Source: Nitrincola alkalisediminis
Lineage (GTDB): Bacteria; Pseudomonadota; Gammaproteobacteria; Pseudomonadales; Balneatricaceae
Reading direction: 5' to 3'
DNA length: 64,000 nt
Assembly: GCF_009821115.1 (NCBI RefSeq)
Contig: NZ_VYTY01000004.1
Span: 62,001 to 126,000, forward strand
Under the pieces are notes generated by a model. The model made no database searches. It saw only the letters and a program-made list of their open reading frames with translations, and was not told the DNA's origin. The position numbers were made by a program, and so were the translations under genes. Below are positions 49,506-59,000 of this stretch, piece by piece (the stretch's first letter is position 1; every line of letters begins with the position of its first letter).

Positions 49506-51062
49506 ATGAAAACTCAACGCTTTTTGGTTAAAAGTTGCCTTGCGTTACTCGTGTCTGGCGCTGTTTTTGTATCGGCACATACCTTTGCACAAGGTCCAAC
49601 GAAGGCGAATACTCTGTCGATTGGCGGTCCCTTTGAATTTACCAGCCAAGAGCCTTCGCAGCAGGGGTATTTATTCACACGAATGCAAGTTGCAGAAACC
49701 CTAGTCGATGTCGCTCCGGATGGGCGCTTATTGCCAGGACTGGCCGAGTCTTGGGACGTTGATACTAGCGGTCTGATTTGGCAATTTAAGGTGCGTGACG
49801 GTGTTGTGTTTCATGATGGACAGTCTCTGGATGCAAGCGCGGTGTTGAACAGCATCGAGCAGGCGTTAAAAAAACATGGACCTTTGTCTCAAGTGCCAAT
49901 CGCGTCGTTATCGGCTCTCTCAGATCAAACGCTGCAGATCACCTTAGAGCAGCCTTACAACCTTCTCCCAGCGGTATTGGCGCATTACTCGACAATGATT
50001 ATTTCACCCAAGGCTTATAACAGTGAGGGGCACGTTGACCAATTGCTCGCGACGGGTCCGTATCAAATAGACACCGTTCAGCCCCCCCATAAAGTTGTTG
50101 TAAAGCGTTTTGATGGCTATTGGGGGCAGGTGGCGTCAATTGAGTACGCAGAGTATTTGACAGGGCATCGCGGCGAGAGCCGAAGCTTGCAAGCACGCAG
50201 TGGCCAAGCCGATATCACGCTCACACTCGATCCTGCAAGCATGAATAGCCTGAATCGTGAGCGTCATTTAACCCTGCACTCGGATCTTATTCCGCGCAGC
50301 ATTCTGATTAAACTGAACAGCGGTCATCCGTTTCTTGATCATATAGATGCCCGTCAGGCATTAAGTTTAGCCTTAGATCGAACGGGTATCGCCAATGCGA
50401 TTTTACGTGTGCCGGGCTCTGAGGCCAATCAATTGGTGCCCTCATCACTGGCCGCTTGGCATCGCCAAGACTTACCGCCAGCCGCGCGCGATTTACAAAG
50501 GGCAAAAGCATTATTGACTGAGTTAGGTTGGCAGGCCGGTGCCGATGGCGTGTTGGTGCGCGAGGGAGAGCGCTTTAGTCTTAAGCTCATTACCTATGCT
50601 GACCGTCCCGAGTTAACCACGGTGGCAACGGCCATTCAAGCGCAGTTAGCCGAGCTGGGTGTAGAAGTGAAGGTTGAAGTAACAAACTCCAGTGCAATTC
50701 CATCTGGCCATCAAGATGGCAGTTTAGAAATGGCGTTGATTGCACGTAACTACGGATTTATTGCAGATCCATTGGGGGTGATGATTGCGGATTTTGGTCA
50801 GCTTGGTGGCGGTGATTGGGGAGCGATGAACTGGCAAAACCCTGAAGTGGTTGAGTTGATCACTTCTTTAAAAGTTGAACAGGATACGGACGCGTATCTG
50901 CAGAAATCGCAACGTGTCGCTGAGGTGTTAGCTCAGGAATTACCTCTAATCCCTGTGACGTTTTACACTCAGCAGACAGCGGTGAATACGCGAGTTAAAC
51001 ACTTTCGCTTTGATCCCTTTGAGCGTAATTATTACGTGAACGAGATGGAGCTGTCTAAGTAA
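49506..51062 (+). CDS. Periplasmic substrate-binding protein, peptide/nickel/metallophore type
   Basis: The 518-residue family 5 solute-binding protein has a signal peptide (about 1-33, cleaved near HTFAQ) and conserved segments VAETLVDV, GLAESWDVD and ATGPYQID. Relatives bind oligopeptides, nickel-His or opine metallophores. With the Zur-like box upstream, uptake of a zinc (or nickel) metallophore complex is the best guess. ATG 49506 behind AAGGA is used. The gene overlaps the permease by one base. Confidence 0.8.
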   Translation: MKTQRFLVKSCLALLVSGAVFVSAHTFAQGPTKANTLSIGGPFEFTSQEPSQQGYLFTRMQVAETLVDVAPDGRLLPGLAESWDVDTSGLIWQFKVRDGVVFHDGQSLDASAVLNSIEQALKKHGPLSQVPIASLSALSDQTLQITLEQPYNLLPAVLAHYSTMIISPKAYNSEGHVDQLLATGPYQIDTVQPPHKVVVKRFDGYWGQVASIEYAEYLTGHRGESRSLQARSGQADITLTLDPASMNSLNRERHLTLHSDLIPRSILIKLNSGHPFLDHIDARQALSLALDRTGIANAILRVPGSEANQLVPSSLAAWHRQDLPPAARDLQRAKALLTELGWQAGADGVLVREGERFSLKLITYADRPELTTVATAIQAQLAELGVEVKVEVTNSSAIPSGHQDGSLEMALIARNYGFIADPLGVMIADFGQLGGGDWGAMNWQNPEVVELITSLKVEQDTDAYLQKSQRVAEVLAQELPLIPVTFYTQQTAVNTRVKHFRFDPFERNYYVNEMELSK

Positions 51063-51997
51063 TGAAGTCAATTCTCCTCAACCGCCTGATTCAGGCGGTG
51101 ATGGTGGCTTGGGGTGTAGGGACCCTAACCTTTATTTTTATGCGAACCCTGCCGGGTGATATGGCATATCGTATCGCGGCGGGCCGCTACGGTCAGGACA
51201 ATGTGACGGCTGAGGCCGCTGAGTTGGTTCGGCAAGAGCTGAATCTAGAGTCATCACCTTGGTTGGCCTATGTGAATTGGCTTTGGGATTTAGTGCAGTT
51301 GAATCTGGGAACCTCGCTGATCAGCGGAGCACCTGTGATACATGAAGTACAACATCAGCTTGGACACTCGTTAGGCCTGGCCTTCGTCGCGATTCTCGTG
51401 TCGGCGATGATTGCGTTGCCCTTGGGCATTCTGTCGGGTATGCGAGTGGGGGGGCTGTTTGATCGATGCCTCTTGATTCTGTCTGCTGTGTTGCGTGCAC
51501 AACCTGTGTTTGTTATCGGCTTGTTATTAATTTTGCTGTTTGCGGTGAATTGGCGAATTTTTCCGGTTGCAGGCTTTGGCACACCCGCTCACATAGTCTT
51601 GCCGGCTCTGGCATTGGCCTTGGTTTTAGCCTCGGTTTCCAGTCGTGTGATTCGCGACAGTACGCATCGTGTTATCCACTCCTCTTTTTATACCTTCGCT
51701 CGGGTGAAGGGCTTGTCTGCATCCCAAACCTTTACTCGACATGGTTTGCGTAACCTGTCAGTTCCTGTAGTGGCGTTTATGGGGATTCAGTTGGTGGGGT
51801 TGATTGAAGGAATTGTGATGGTCGAGTCGTTGTTTTCGTGGCCGGGTATTGGGCATGGCTTGGCTCATGCTATTTTTTCGCGCGATGTACCGATGATTCA
51901 AGGCACGGCGTTAATGATGGGGCTGATTTTTGTGTGTTTAAACACGGTGATTGATATTGCCTGTTATCAATTGGATCCAAGAGGGCGTTTACAATGA
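51062..51997 (+). CDS. ABC importer permease (DppB/NikB type)
   Basis: This 311-residue permease with six hydrophobic segments opens with LLNRLIQAVMVAWGVGTLTFIFMR and carries the coupling loop YTFARVKGLSASQTFTRHGLRN. It overlaps its neighbours by one and four bases. Confidence 0.9.
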   Translation: MKSILLNRLIQAVMVAWGVGTLTFIFMRTLPGDMAYRIAAGRYGQDNVTAEAAELVRQELNLESSPWLAYVNWLWDLVQLNLGTSLISGAPVIHEVQHQLGHSLGLAFVAILVSAMIALPLGILSGMRVGGLFDRCLLILSAVLRAQPVFVIGLLLILLFAVNWRIFPVAGFGTPAHIVLPALALALVLASVSSRVIRDSTHRVIHSSFYTFARVKGLSASQTFTRHGLRNLSVPVVAFMGIQLVGLIEGIVMVESLFSWPGIGHGLAHAIFSRDVPMIQGTALMMGLIFVCLNTVIDIACYQLDPRGRLQ

Positions 51998-52791
51998 GTC
52001 CTGTTACGCTTCGTTTACGCTCCTCTCAATGGTTGGGATTGGCGCTGATACTCAGCCTCTTGATCTTTGCGGTATTGGAAGGGTGGCTGCACTCAGGTCA
52101 TTATGCAACCCAAAATCTTGCCAATTATTTGATGATGCCGAATGCTCAAGAATGGTTGGGTACCGATCAGTTTGGACGTAGCATGATGGCTCGCATGGGC
52201 TCGGCGATACGTTTGTCCTTTTTATTGAGCTTCTTTTGTGTGCTGACATCGGTGTTGCTCGGCTCTTTCTTGGGGGTGTTGGCGGGCTGGTACGGGGGCT
52301 GGGTGGATAGCCTATTAAATTGGGTTGTGAATATCCTAATGGCCTTGCCGGGGTTGATTTTAGTCCTGTTGCTGGCCGCCATCATGCCGGGTTCGTTTGT
52401 GATGCTGTATTTTGCCATTTCCTTGGTGCTATGGCTCGAATACTACCGAGTGGTGAGAGCGCTTACCCGAGTCGCGGTGAGCAGTCCGCAAATGGAGGCT
52501 TCGCGGCAATTGGGTTTTGGGCGTTTTTATCTGTTTAAGCGCCATATTTGGCCAAGTGTCCAATCCTCTGTACTCACCCTTGCTGCATTTGGAGCGGCTA
52601 ACTCGATTCTTGCCTTGGCATCGATTGGCTTTGTCTATGTCGGTTTACAACCGCCGGTGGCGGAGTTGGGTTTGATGGTGGTCGAGCTCTTACCTTACTT
52701 CGATGAAGCGCCTTGGATTATTGCTCAGCCCCTTGTCGCCATTTTTATGTTGGTGCTTGGGTTTAACTTGTTGGCAGGAAAAGCGAAATGA
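51994..52791 (+). CDS. ABC importer permease (DppC/NikC type)
   Basis: This 265-residue second permease has WLGTDQFGRSMMARMGSAIR, typical of the DppC/NikC branch, and the coupling loop MEASRQLGFGRFYLFKRHI. It is translationally coupled to both neighbours by four-base overlaps. Confidence 0.9.
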   Translation: MSPVTLRLRSSQWLGLALILSLLIFAVLEGWLHSGHYATQNLANYLMMPNAQEWLGTDQFGRSMMARMGSAIRLSFLLSFFCVLTSVLLGSFLGVLAGWYGGWVDSLLNWVVNILMALPGLILVLLLAAIMPGSFVMLYFAISLVLWLEYYRVVRALTRVAVSSPQMEASRQLGFGRFYLFKRHIWPSVQSSVLTLAAFGAANSILALASIGFVYVGLQPPVAELGLMVVELLPYFDEAPWIIAQPLVAIFMLVLGFNLLAGKAK

Positions 52792-54191
52792 CGCCCAGTA
52801 TAGAAGTGAAAGAACTGTCGATTTTTGTCGGAAAACAGTGCTTGGTCGAGTCGCTTTCGTTACGTCTAATGCCAGGCATGCCGTTGACGATCTTAGGGCA
52901 AACGGGGTCTGGGAAAAGTCTATTGGCGCAAGCCATTATGGGGCTTTTACCCGACGAAATGACCCTGAAAGGCGAGATTTTGTATGAAGGACAGCCCTTA
53001 CTAACCCTGCCGAAAGCAAAGCGTCAAGCGCTGTGGGGGCGAGCGTTGGCCATGCTGCCGCAAGAGCCTTGGCATGCGCTAGACCCTGTGATGAAAAGTC
53101 AGCAGCAAGTGGCCGAGGTTTTTGAGCTGGTTGGAGGCTTAGAAGAGGAGCAAGCTCAAGAAAAGGCAAGTCAGGCATTGACGGAGATGGGGCTTGCAGC
53201 TGCGAAGGATAAAATTCCCAGTCAGTTGTCGGGTGGAATGGCGCAACGCTTGGCGTTTTTAGCCGCCACGGCGGCCGGTGGCGATCTCATTCTTGCGGAT
53301 GAGCCGACCAAGGGTTTAGATTATTCGCGTCGTGATCAGATCGTTGCCTTGTTGCAATCGCGGCTCGTCAACGGAAGTTTGCTCACCATCACTCACGATG
53401 TTGATGTCGCGCGTCAACTCGGTGGCGAGCTGATTGTTATGTGCCAAGGGCAGGTGGTTGAGCAGGGCGATGCCGCCACGATTTTGGCCCATCCGCAAGC
53501 GGACTATACACGACAGTTACTCGCCGCTGAGCCCAGCAGCTGGAACAAAGTATCGGCACGAACTCAATCCAGCGCGGAGCCGATTGTGACGCTGGAGAAG
53601 GTGGCGTTGAGTCGAGGTGGAAATCGTTTGTTTAGTGATCTTTCATTTCAGCTGCATGCCGGAGAAATCCTTGGCATTGTCGGAGACAGTGGCACGGGTA
53701 AAAGCTCGTTAGGCGATCTTTTACTGGGCCATTTGCAACCCGATCAAGGCCGGATTCGCTTCGCGGAGCGATACAAACGCCATCAATTACTCAAGCTGTA
53801 TCAGGATCCCCCAGCTGCATTTGCCCCCCACATTCCGCTGGGGCGTTTATTGCACGAAGTGATTAATTTACATGGTTTAGATGCAGCCCAGATTCCACGT
53901 CTGATGGCACGTTTGAAGTTGTCCGAAGGATTGCTGTCTAGAACCGCTCTTGAAGTCTCTGGAGGTGAGTTGCAGCGCATCGCTTTGCTGCGCATTCTGC
54001 TGCTAAAGCCCGTATTGCTCTTTGCAGATGAGCCTACCTCACGCTTGGACTTAATCAGTGCTCAACGAATCATGGAGTTACTGGTCGAGATCGCGCGTGA
54101 AGAAGGGTGCGCATTGGTGTTGGTCAGTCATGACCCTATTCTGGTCGAAAAAGTCTGTGACCAGGTGATTCGGATCGCCCAACCCATCTAG
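52788..54191 (+). CDS. ABC importer ATP-binding protein with two fused ATPase domains
   Basis: The 467-residue protein is a DppD-DppF fusion. Domain 1 has GQTGSGKS, LSGGMAQRL and LILADEPT; domain 2 has GDSGTGKS, VSGGELQRIAL and LLFADEPTSRLD. Both sites look intact. Fused ATPases are less common than separate D and F subunits but are known in metal/opine importers. Confidence 0.9.
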   Translation: MTPSIEVKELSIFVGKQCLVESLSLRLMPGMPLTILGQTGSGKSLLAQAIMGLLPDEMTLKGEILYEGQPLLTLPKAKRQALWGRALAMLPQEPWHALDPVMKSQQQVAEVFELVGGLEEEQAQEKASQALTEMGLAAAKDKIPSQLSGGMAQRLAFLAATAAGGDLILADEPTKGLDYSRRDQIVALLQSRLVNGSLLTITHDVDVARQLGGELIVMCQGQVVEQGDAATILAHPQADYTRQLLAAEPSSWNKVSARTQSSAEPIVTLEKVALSRGGNRLFSDLSFQLHAGEILGIVGDSGTGKSSLGDLLLGHLQPDQGRIRFAERYKRHQLLKLYQDPPAAFAPHIPLGRLLHEVINLHGLDAAQIPRLMARLKLSEGLLSRTALEVSGGELQRIALLRILLLKPVLLFADEPTSRLDLISAQRIMELLVEIAREEGCALVLVSHDPILVEKVCDQVIRIAQPI

Positions 54192-54244
54192 CAGCTTGTC
54201 CGACAGGCTGCTAGTACTTACAGGTTCGGTTGCAACGCTTACTG
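54177..54244 (+). repeat. Left copy of a direct repeat flanking the 54-56 kb cargo, with hairpin
   Basis: GCCCAACCCATCTAG (54177-54191) ends with the stop codon of the ABC ATPase gene. A hairpin at 54188-54214 (AGCAGCTTGTC/GACAGGCTGCT, one G-T pair) follows, then a degenerate stretch ending ACGCTTACTG (54244). The first 15 bases and the last 10 recur in the same order at 56197-56240. The hairpin may be the terminator of the importer operon. The 256 bases that follow up to 54500 hold no other clear signal. Confidence 0.65.
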
Positions 54245-54500
54245 TCTACAAGCTGGAGAGATAGCCTTTTATTTCAATGGCTTTTTATTCATCTGGTTAA
54301 GAGAGAGGCGTAAAAATAGCTGGAAAGCCTGAAATTCATCATTTACCATACAAGTGTTTGACGCAATACAAATCGATTTGTTTAAGCATCCAAGGATAAG
54401 GACGTTGCGTGTGGTTATTCCACTTATTCGCATAGCATCTGCACTACACACTCCTGCTGTACCTAGGATCTCACTCTGTAAAGGAACGCAGGAGTAACCT

Positions 54501-55538
54501 ATGACTCAATACCGTCATCCATCAGGAAGAACCCTTTATATTGAAGATCTTCTACCAACTAATCATGTTCGTCTTGGTGCTCATGGCCGATTGAATCTGC
54601 CTCCTATTGGCATATCCAGCAGTCCCGGCTTGACCGCTATGGCGCCTATTGCTTGTAACTCGAAGCCAGGAGAGTTCAGTATTTGCAATATTCCAAACGT
54701 GATGCGGCGGCAGTTAAGCTGGCCTGTTGCGGCTAGGGTCATGGAAAAGTGGTTTGAACTGCCAGCTCACGGGATGCATGTCAACGATAAACGAGGTGAT
54801 ACAAAACCCAATGCCGTACAATGTCATGTAGACACAGAATTGATTCGCTGGAGTTGGTTGAATCAGTTTTCACGGGTTGGAGAAGCTGAACAAAAACTTC
54901 TTTCAACGTTACAAACGCCGTTAGCTAAAAAAGTGTTAGAGGAAAGACTGAGAGAACGACTGAGTGCCGATGGAATTCTACTACGATTAATAGACAGAAG
55001 TGGCACTGCACGGGTCGGGAATAGAGATGTGATTGAAGCGCACTCCTTCTGGCAGTTTCAGCGTTCTATGGTGGGTTATGGTCGTCCTAGTGACATGGAC
55101 GATCTTTACGGAGCTCTGGGGCGCTTTACAGTCAATGCGGCAGTAAATAGGGGACAAATTCAATCGCTTGGATCTAATCGTTATACACTTTCCGTCTCGG
55201 AGATTGCCGTATATGCCCGTGACACCTATGACTTTATAGACGCTCAATACCTCGGGCATTGGAGCTTTAAAGGCTTAGCCTTTAATTTAGCCGGATTGGT
55301 AAAAGATCCTGTTATCGATATGCTTGGTCGGGTGCCACGGATTGGTCAATACTTTGAAAATGCTGACCGTGAATGGCGATACTGGGGTTTCAGCCTACGC
55401 TATCGTGATTTTATGCAACCCATCAATAACAGTGATTTTCGTCATTACCAAAGTACTCATGGGCGAGGTGGTGATTATTTGTTGTTTTCCGATATCAAGC
55501 GAGTCCCAGTGAATTTAAGTGTCGAGGTGTCTCTGTGA
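54501..55538 (+). CDS. DUF6402-like protein, possible secreted toxin/effector
   Basis: The 345-residue protein has no signal peptide or membrane segment. The C-terminal region (WGFSLRYRDFMQPI...HGRGGDYLLFSDIKRV) resembles DUF6402, a family found near type VI secretion or polymorphic toxin genes. The family name is from memory and moderately sure. A coupled small membrane protein follows, in the manner of an effector-immunity pair. No secretion genes are in the window. Confidence 0.5.
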   Translation: MTQYRHPSGRTLYIEDLLPTNHVRLGAHGRLNLPPIGISSSPGLTAMAPIACNSKPGEFSICNIPNVMRRQLSWPVAARVMEKWFELPAHGMHVNDKRGDTKPNAVQCHVDTELIRWSWLNQFSRVGEAEQKLLSTLQTPLAKKVLEERLRERLSADGILLRLIDRSGTARVGNRDVIEAHSFWQFQRSMVGYGRPSDMDDLYGALGRFTVNAAVNRGQIQSLGSNRYTLSVSEIAVYARDTYDFIDAQYLGHWSFKGLAFNLAGLVKDPVIDMLGRVPRIGQYFENADREWRYWGFSLRYRDFMQPINNSDFRHYQSTHGRGGDYLLFSDIKRVPVNLSVEVSL

Positions 55539-56047
55539 GTAAGCTTAGTACTCATAAAGTTAAATGGCTGCGCTGGCTCAAATGGGGGTTGGTCCTTATC
55601 GTTGTATTACTCCCCTTGGATATGGCCTTGTGGGTATCAAATACACCTAGCTTTGATGGCGGAAAAGCCTATATGAGTTATTCCCCTGATGGTCAGTACA
55701 GGGTAGGGTCGGTTTATATTTCCGAAGAAAATCGCCTTAAAGGAGGTGCAAGAAGTTACTTCCTGCTGACAGATGCAACTGGCAAGCATGTCTATGCTTT
55801 TATCCCAATGCCCAGAGATTGGGAGTCAACTGGTGATGGAGCAGCGTGGCTATGCGGAGAATCGATGGAGCGCTGTCACAGCGAAAATAATGTTGTTGTG
55901 ACAGGGTTTTGGAATGGCTGGGCAGGAGCTGATGAGTTGTTCGAAGTTTCGTTACCAGTATCGACTTGGCGTAGAATCCATGCGTGGTTGGCAGTGCGGA
56001 ATAAAGGTATGCAAGATGCCGAGTTTGCAGAGATGATTGTCCGATAA
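55535..56047 (+). CDS. Membrane-anchored small protein, possible immunity protein
   Basis: The 170-residue protein has one N-terminal membrane helix (about 14-34) and a periplasmic domain with several Trp and two Cys (CGESMERCHS). It starts with GTG overlapping the previous stop. No family is recognised. The topology and coupling suit an immunity protein acting at the envelope (inference). Confidence 0.55.
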   Translation: MSKLSTHKVKWLRWLKWGLVLIVVLLPLDMALWVSNTPSFDGGKAYMSYSPDGQYRVGSVYISEENRLKGGARSYFLLTDATGKHVYAFIPMPRDWESTGDGAAWLCGESMERCHSENNVVVTGFWNGWAGADELFEVSLPVSTWRRIHAWLAVRNKGMQDAEFAEMIVR

Positions 56048-56385
56048 AACAGATTTACTCTCTGCAAAAGCGTCTGTGCTAAAGAGCTAAATTAAGTAGG
56101 GATAGATTGATGTTTTTCTCTGATTATTTTTGAAAAATGGAGACATTCCAATTCGCAACGGACGCGGATTCACTAGGACACTTCTTGCTTTGAATAGCCC
56201 AACCCATCTAGTACTAAAGATTGGGTCGTAACGCTTACTGATGAGACGGACTAACACTTAAGCCGAATAGGCAAAAGGCAATGGAATTAACGACTTGGGT
56301 TGAATGTTACCTAAACTAAAAGCCCTTGATAATCACACAGCGTTGAATTCTTGACGAGTGATTTATCCAGCTATCGAGGGCTTTT
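56048..56385 (+). other. Gap with right repeat copy and porin leader
   Basis: This 338-base gap holds the right copy of the cargo repeat (56197-56240: GCCCAACCCATCTAG, then a diverged stretch ending ACGCTTACTG) and the hairpin-forming leader of the porin gene at 56318-56385. No other gene is seen. Confidence 0.6.
56318..56385 (+). promoter_or_regulatory. Hairpin covering the porin ribosome-binding site
   Basis: AAAAGCCCTTGATA (56318-56331) can pair with TATCGAGGGCTTTT (56372-56385) with a single G-T pair, and the latter ends directly at the ATG. The only Shine-Dalgarno candidate, GAGGG at 56376-56380, lies in the stem, so the structure would hide it. Confidence 0.65.
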
Positions 56386-57447
56386 ATGAAAAATAAGAAC
56401 ATACTTAAAGCGTTACTTCCGACCTTAGTTTCAGCGGTGTGCGTTGGTCATGCCAATGCCGGCATTACGCTGTACGATCAAGACGGCACGACCTTCTCGG
56501 CCGATGGTTTTTTGAACGCTTTTTATACCTACCAAGATCAAGGAAATAAAGAGACCTCTCGCGTTCGCATGGGTTTTTTGCCGAACTATATCGGGTTTAA
56601 TGCCGGAAAAGAGTTGGACGGGCTAACACTGGGTGCACGTTCCTCTTTTTGGGTCACCATTAATGATGTGAACAGTGACGATAAAAAAACGGACAACGGT
56701 ATTGATGTTCGTCAGTTCTATGCCACGGTGGATGGTGATTTTGGTCAAGTTTTGTTTGGTAAAGACTTTGGTCTTTATGCACGCAGCAATATTTTTAATG
56801 ATGAACTGCTGATGGGGGTTGGTTTAGCCCCTCAGGGCACGAGCGGGACGACCTTCGGCAACATCACAACGGGTTATCCCTACGCGAACCCAAATGCTCA
56901 GATTACCTATCGCACCCCTGATTTTAATGGCCTGAAACTGGCGGCGGGTATTCTGGACCCCAATAATGAGTCAGGACGCAACAGTTCTAAACCGCGATTT
57001 GAAACAGAGTTGACCTATGCGCTGGATATGAATGGTCTGGGTTTAATGACCTGGTTAAGTGCGGCGGCAGGCAAGACCGATGACGTGAGTTCACGTGGCG
57101 CAGCTTATGGCGCACGAGTTTCCTACGAGGGATTGGCCTTCACTGCATCTGGATTTAACCAGAAAGGCATTAGTGCCGCATTTGCCAGCAATAATCTGAC
57201 GTCAGCCGATAAAACCTCAGGCTATCTCACACAACTTTCATATGAGTACGGCAAAGCCAAGGGCGTGTTGTCGTATGGCTTAACCGACAACAAAAACGGC
57301 ACCAAGAACAACCTTCGCGGTGGCGCACTGTTTTACAGTTTAAACAGCAACCTGAAGCTAGTCGGTGAGTACACTGTACACAAAGCCAAAGGTACTCAAA
57401 CAGATAACACGGATACCTTTGCAGTGGGTGCGGTGTTTAGCTGGTAA
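56386..57447 (+). CDS. Trimeric outer-membrane porin
   Basis: The 353-residue protein has a signal peptide (about 1-25, ending GHANA) and alternating beta-strands typical of Gram-negative porins. It includes GITLYDQDGTTFSADGFLNA at the mature start, GQVLFGKDFGLYARS, and a C-terminal aromatic residue (AVGAVFSW) for outer-membrane insertion. Substrate preference cannot be read. A strong terminator follows. Confidence 0.88.
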   Translation: MKNKNILKALLPTLVSAVCVGHANAGITLYDQDGTTFSADGFLNAFYTYQDQGNKETSRVRMGFLPNYIGFNAGKELDGLTLGARSSFWVTINDVNSDDKKTDNGIDVRQFYATVDGDFGQVLFGKDFGLYARSNIFNDELLMGVGLAPQGTSGTTFGNITTGYPYANPNAQITYRTPDFNGLKLAAGILDPNNESGRNSSKPRFETELTYALDMNGLGLMTWLSAAAGKTDDVSSRGAAYGARVSYEGLAFTASGFNQKGISAAFASNNLTSADKTSGYLTQLSYEYGKAKGVLSYGLTDNKNGTKNNLRGGALFYSLNSNLKLVGEYTVHKAKGTQTDNTDTFAVGAVFSW

Positions 57448-57464
57448 GTGGTGACAGGAAACAT

Positions 57465-57519
57465 ATAAAGGCACGGCCCACATAACTTCCCCCCCTTCAT
57501 TATGTGGTTGTGCCTTTAT
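57465..57519 (+). terminator. Terminator of the porin gene
   Basis: ATAAAGGCAC...CACATAA pairs with TTATGTG...GTGCCTTTAT, giving about 17 base pairs around a small internal loop, with a C-rich loop and a T-rich 3' flank. This is a clear intrinsic terminator. Confidence 0.88.
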
Positions 57520-57676
57520 CCTTTTAGTACCGTCGTGGGTTCTGGAGATTTTCAAAAGCGACACCCGCTACCGAATTTTCCCCATATAGAGCAAATTACT
57601 CTGTATATCCTTCATCTATTTGACAATCTGGTCTAAGCTGATTTTTTGATTCATTTTATTAGACTAAGGTATTGGT

Positions 57677-58777
57677 ATGAGACGTCCTATACGCATTGCA
57701 GTAACTGGCGCAGCCGGCGCTATCAGTAATAATCTGTTATTCAAAATTGCCAGTGGCGAGATGATGGGAACTGACCAGCCTGTCATCATGCAACTAATAG
57801 AGGTGCCTGGCCGTATGGAGGCCTTGCGTGGCATCGCGATGGAGCTTGAAGATTGTGCTTTTCCTCTGCTGCATACCATTACCCTGCATGACAATGTCGA
57901 AGAGGGCTTTGAGAATATCCACTACGCACTGTTGATCGGCGCGTATCCTCGTGGTCCTGGTATGGAGCGTAGGGATCTATTAGAGATGAATGCCGAAATT
58001 TTTGCGCGCCAAGGCAAGGCCCTGAATGATTTTGCCAACCGCGATGTCAAAATTCTGGTGGTCGGTAACCCCGCCAATACCAATGCGCTGATTGCCAGTC
58101 GAAACGCGCCCAAGTTAAGTCCTTCGCAGTTTACGGCATTGACACGTCTTGATCATAACCGTGCCAAGGGGATTCTTGCCAATCACACCGGCGCTAACCC
58201 CAAGAATATCAGTCGTATTGTGGTCTGGGGCAATCACTCGACTACTCAATATCCAGACCTGCACCATGCGACGATTCTGGATGAGCCTGCAATGCAGCAA
58301 ATCTCTGAGGAATGGTACCGCAGTGTCTATATTCCTAAGGTACAGCAACGCGGTGGTGAGATCATTGCAGCGCGAGGGCAGTCAAGTGCAGCCTCTGCCG
58401 CTCAGGCGATTGTCGATCATATGCATGATTGGGTTTTGGGCACCTCACCTGGTGAGATCGTCAGTATGGGGATTTTCAGTGACGGTAGCTATGGTATCCA
58501 GAAGGGGATCGTTTATTCTTTCCCGGTCAGGTGTGATTATGGTCGCTACCAGATTGTTAAAGGCTTGGAAATTAACGAGTGGGGGCAGCAGCAGATGAGT
58601 CTGACTGAACAGGAGCTTTTGGATGAAAAAAGTGCTGTGAATCACCTGTTACCGACAGCCACAGCGGCTTCTCATGAAGACCTATCGATTTGCTTACGCT
58701 CGGGCGTTACGCTCTACGCGGATGGCACTGGACCTCAAGCATCGTCTAAGTATCTCACGACAAATCGTGTGCTGTAA
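57677..58777 (+). CDS. mdh: Malate dehydrogenase, with C-terminal extension
   Basis: The 366-residue protein has the nucleotide loop [20 protein letters not shown], substrate-binding [20 protein letters not shown], and the catalytic His segment [14 protein letters not shown]. These place it in the roughly 326-residue cytosolic-type MDH family. About 35 extra residues ([12 protein letters not shown]...YLTTNRVL) extend the C terminus, and the glycine loop reads GAAGAI in place of the usual GAAGQI. It interconverts malate and oxaloacetate. Confidence 0.9.
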   Translation: MRRPIRIAVTGAAGAISNNLLFKIASGEMMGTDQPVIMQLIEVPGRMEALRGIAMELEDCAFPLLHTITLHDNVEEGFENIHYALLIGAYPRGPGMERRDLLEMNAEIFARQGKALNDFANRDVKILVVGNPANTNALIASRNAPKLSPSQFTALTRLDHNRAKGILANHTGANPKNISRIVVWGNHSTTQYPDLHHATILDEPAMQQISEEWYRSVYIPKVQQRGGEIIAARGQSSAASAAQAIVDHMHDWVLGTSPGEIVSMGIFSDGSYGIQKGIVYSFPVRCDYGRYQIVKGLEINEWGQQQMSLTEQELLDEKSAVNHLLPTATAASHEDLSICLRSGVTLYADGTGPQASSKYLTTNRVL

Positions 58778-59000
58778 CGTTTAAACTTGAACAGGTCGGA
58801 ACAGCGATACAGAGCGGCATCCGGCCTTTATCATTTTAGGACTAAAGTACTGATTTTTGATTCACAAGTAGAATTACCATTCATATACCCCCCGAATATA
58901 ATTACAGTATCTACTAATATATCTGTTGAATTATGACGGCTCAGACATTTACGTGTATCTTAGAGGTAAAACCGTCAGAGTCAGCTAGGGAGCTGTATAC

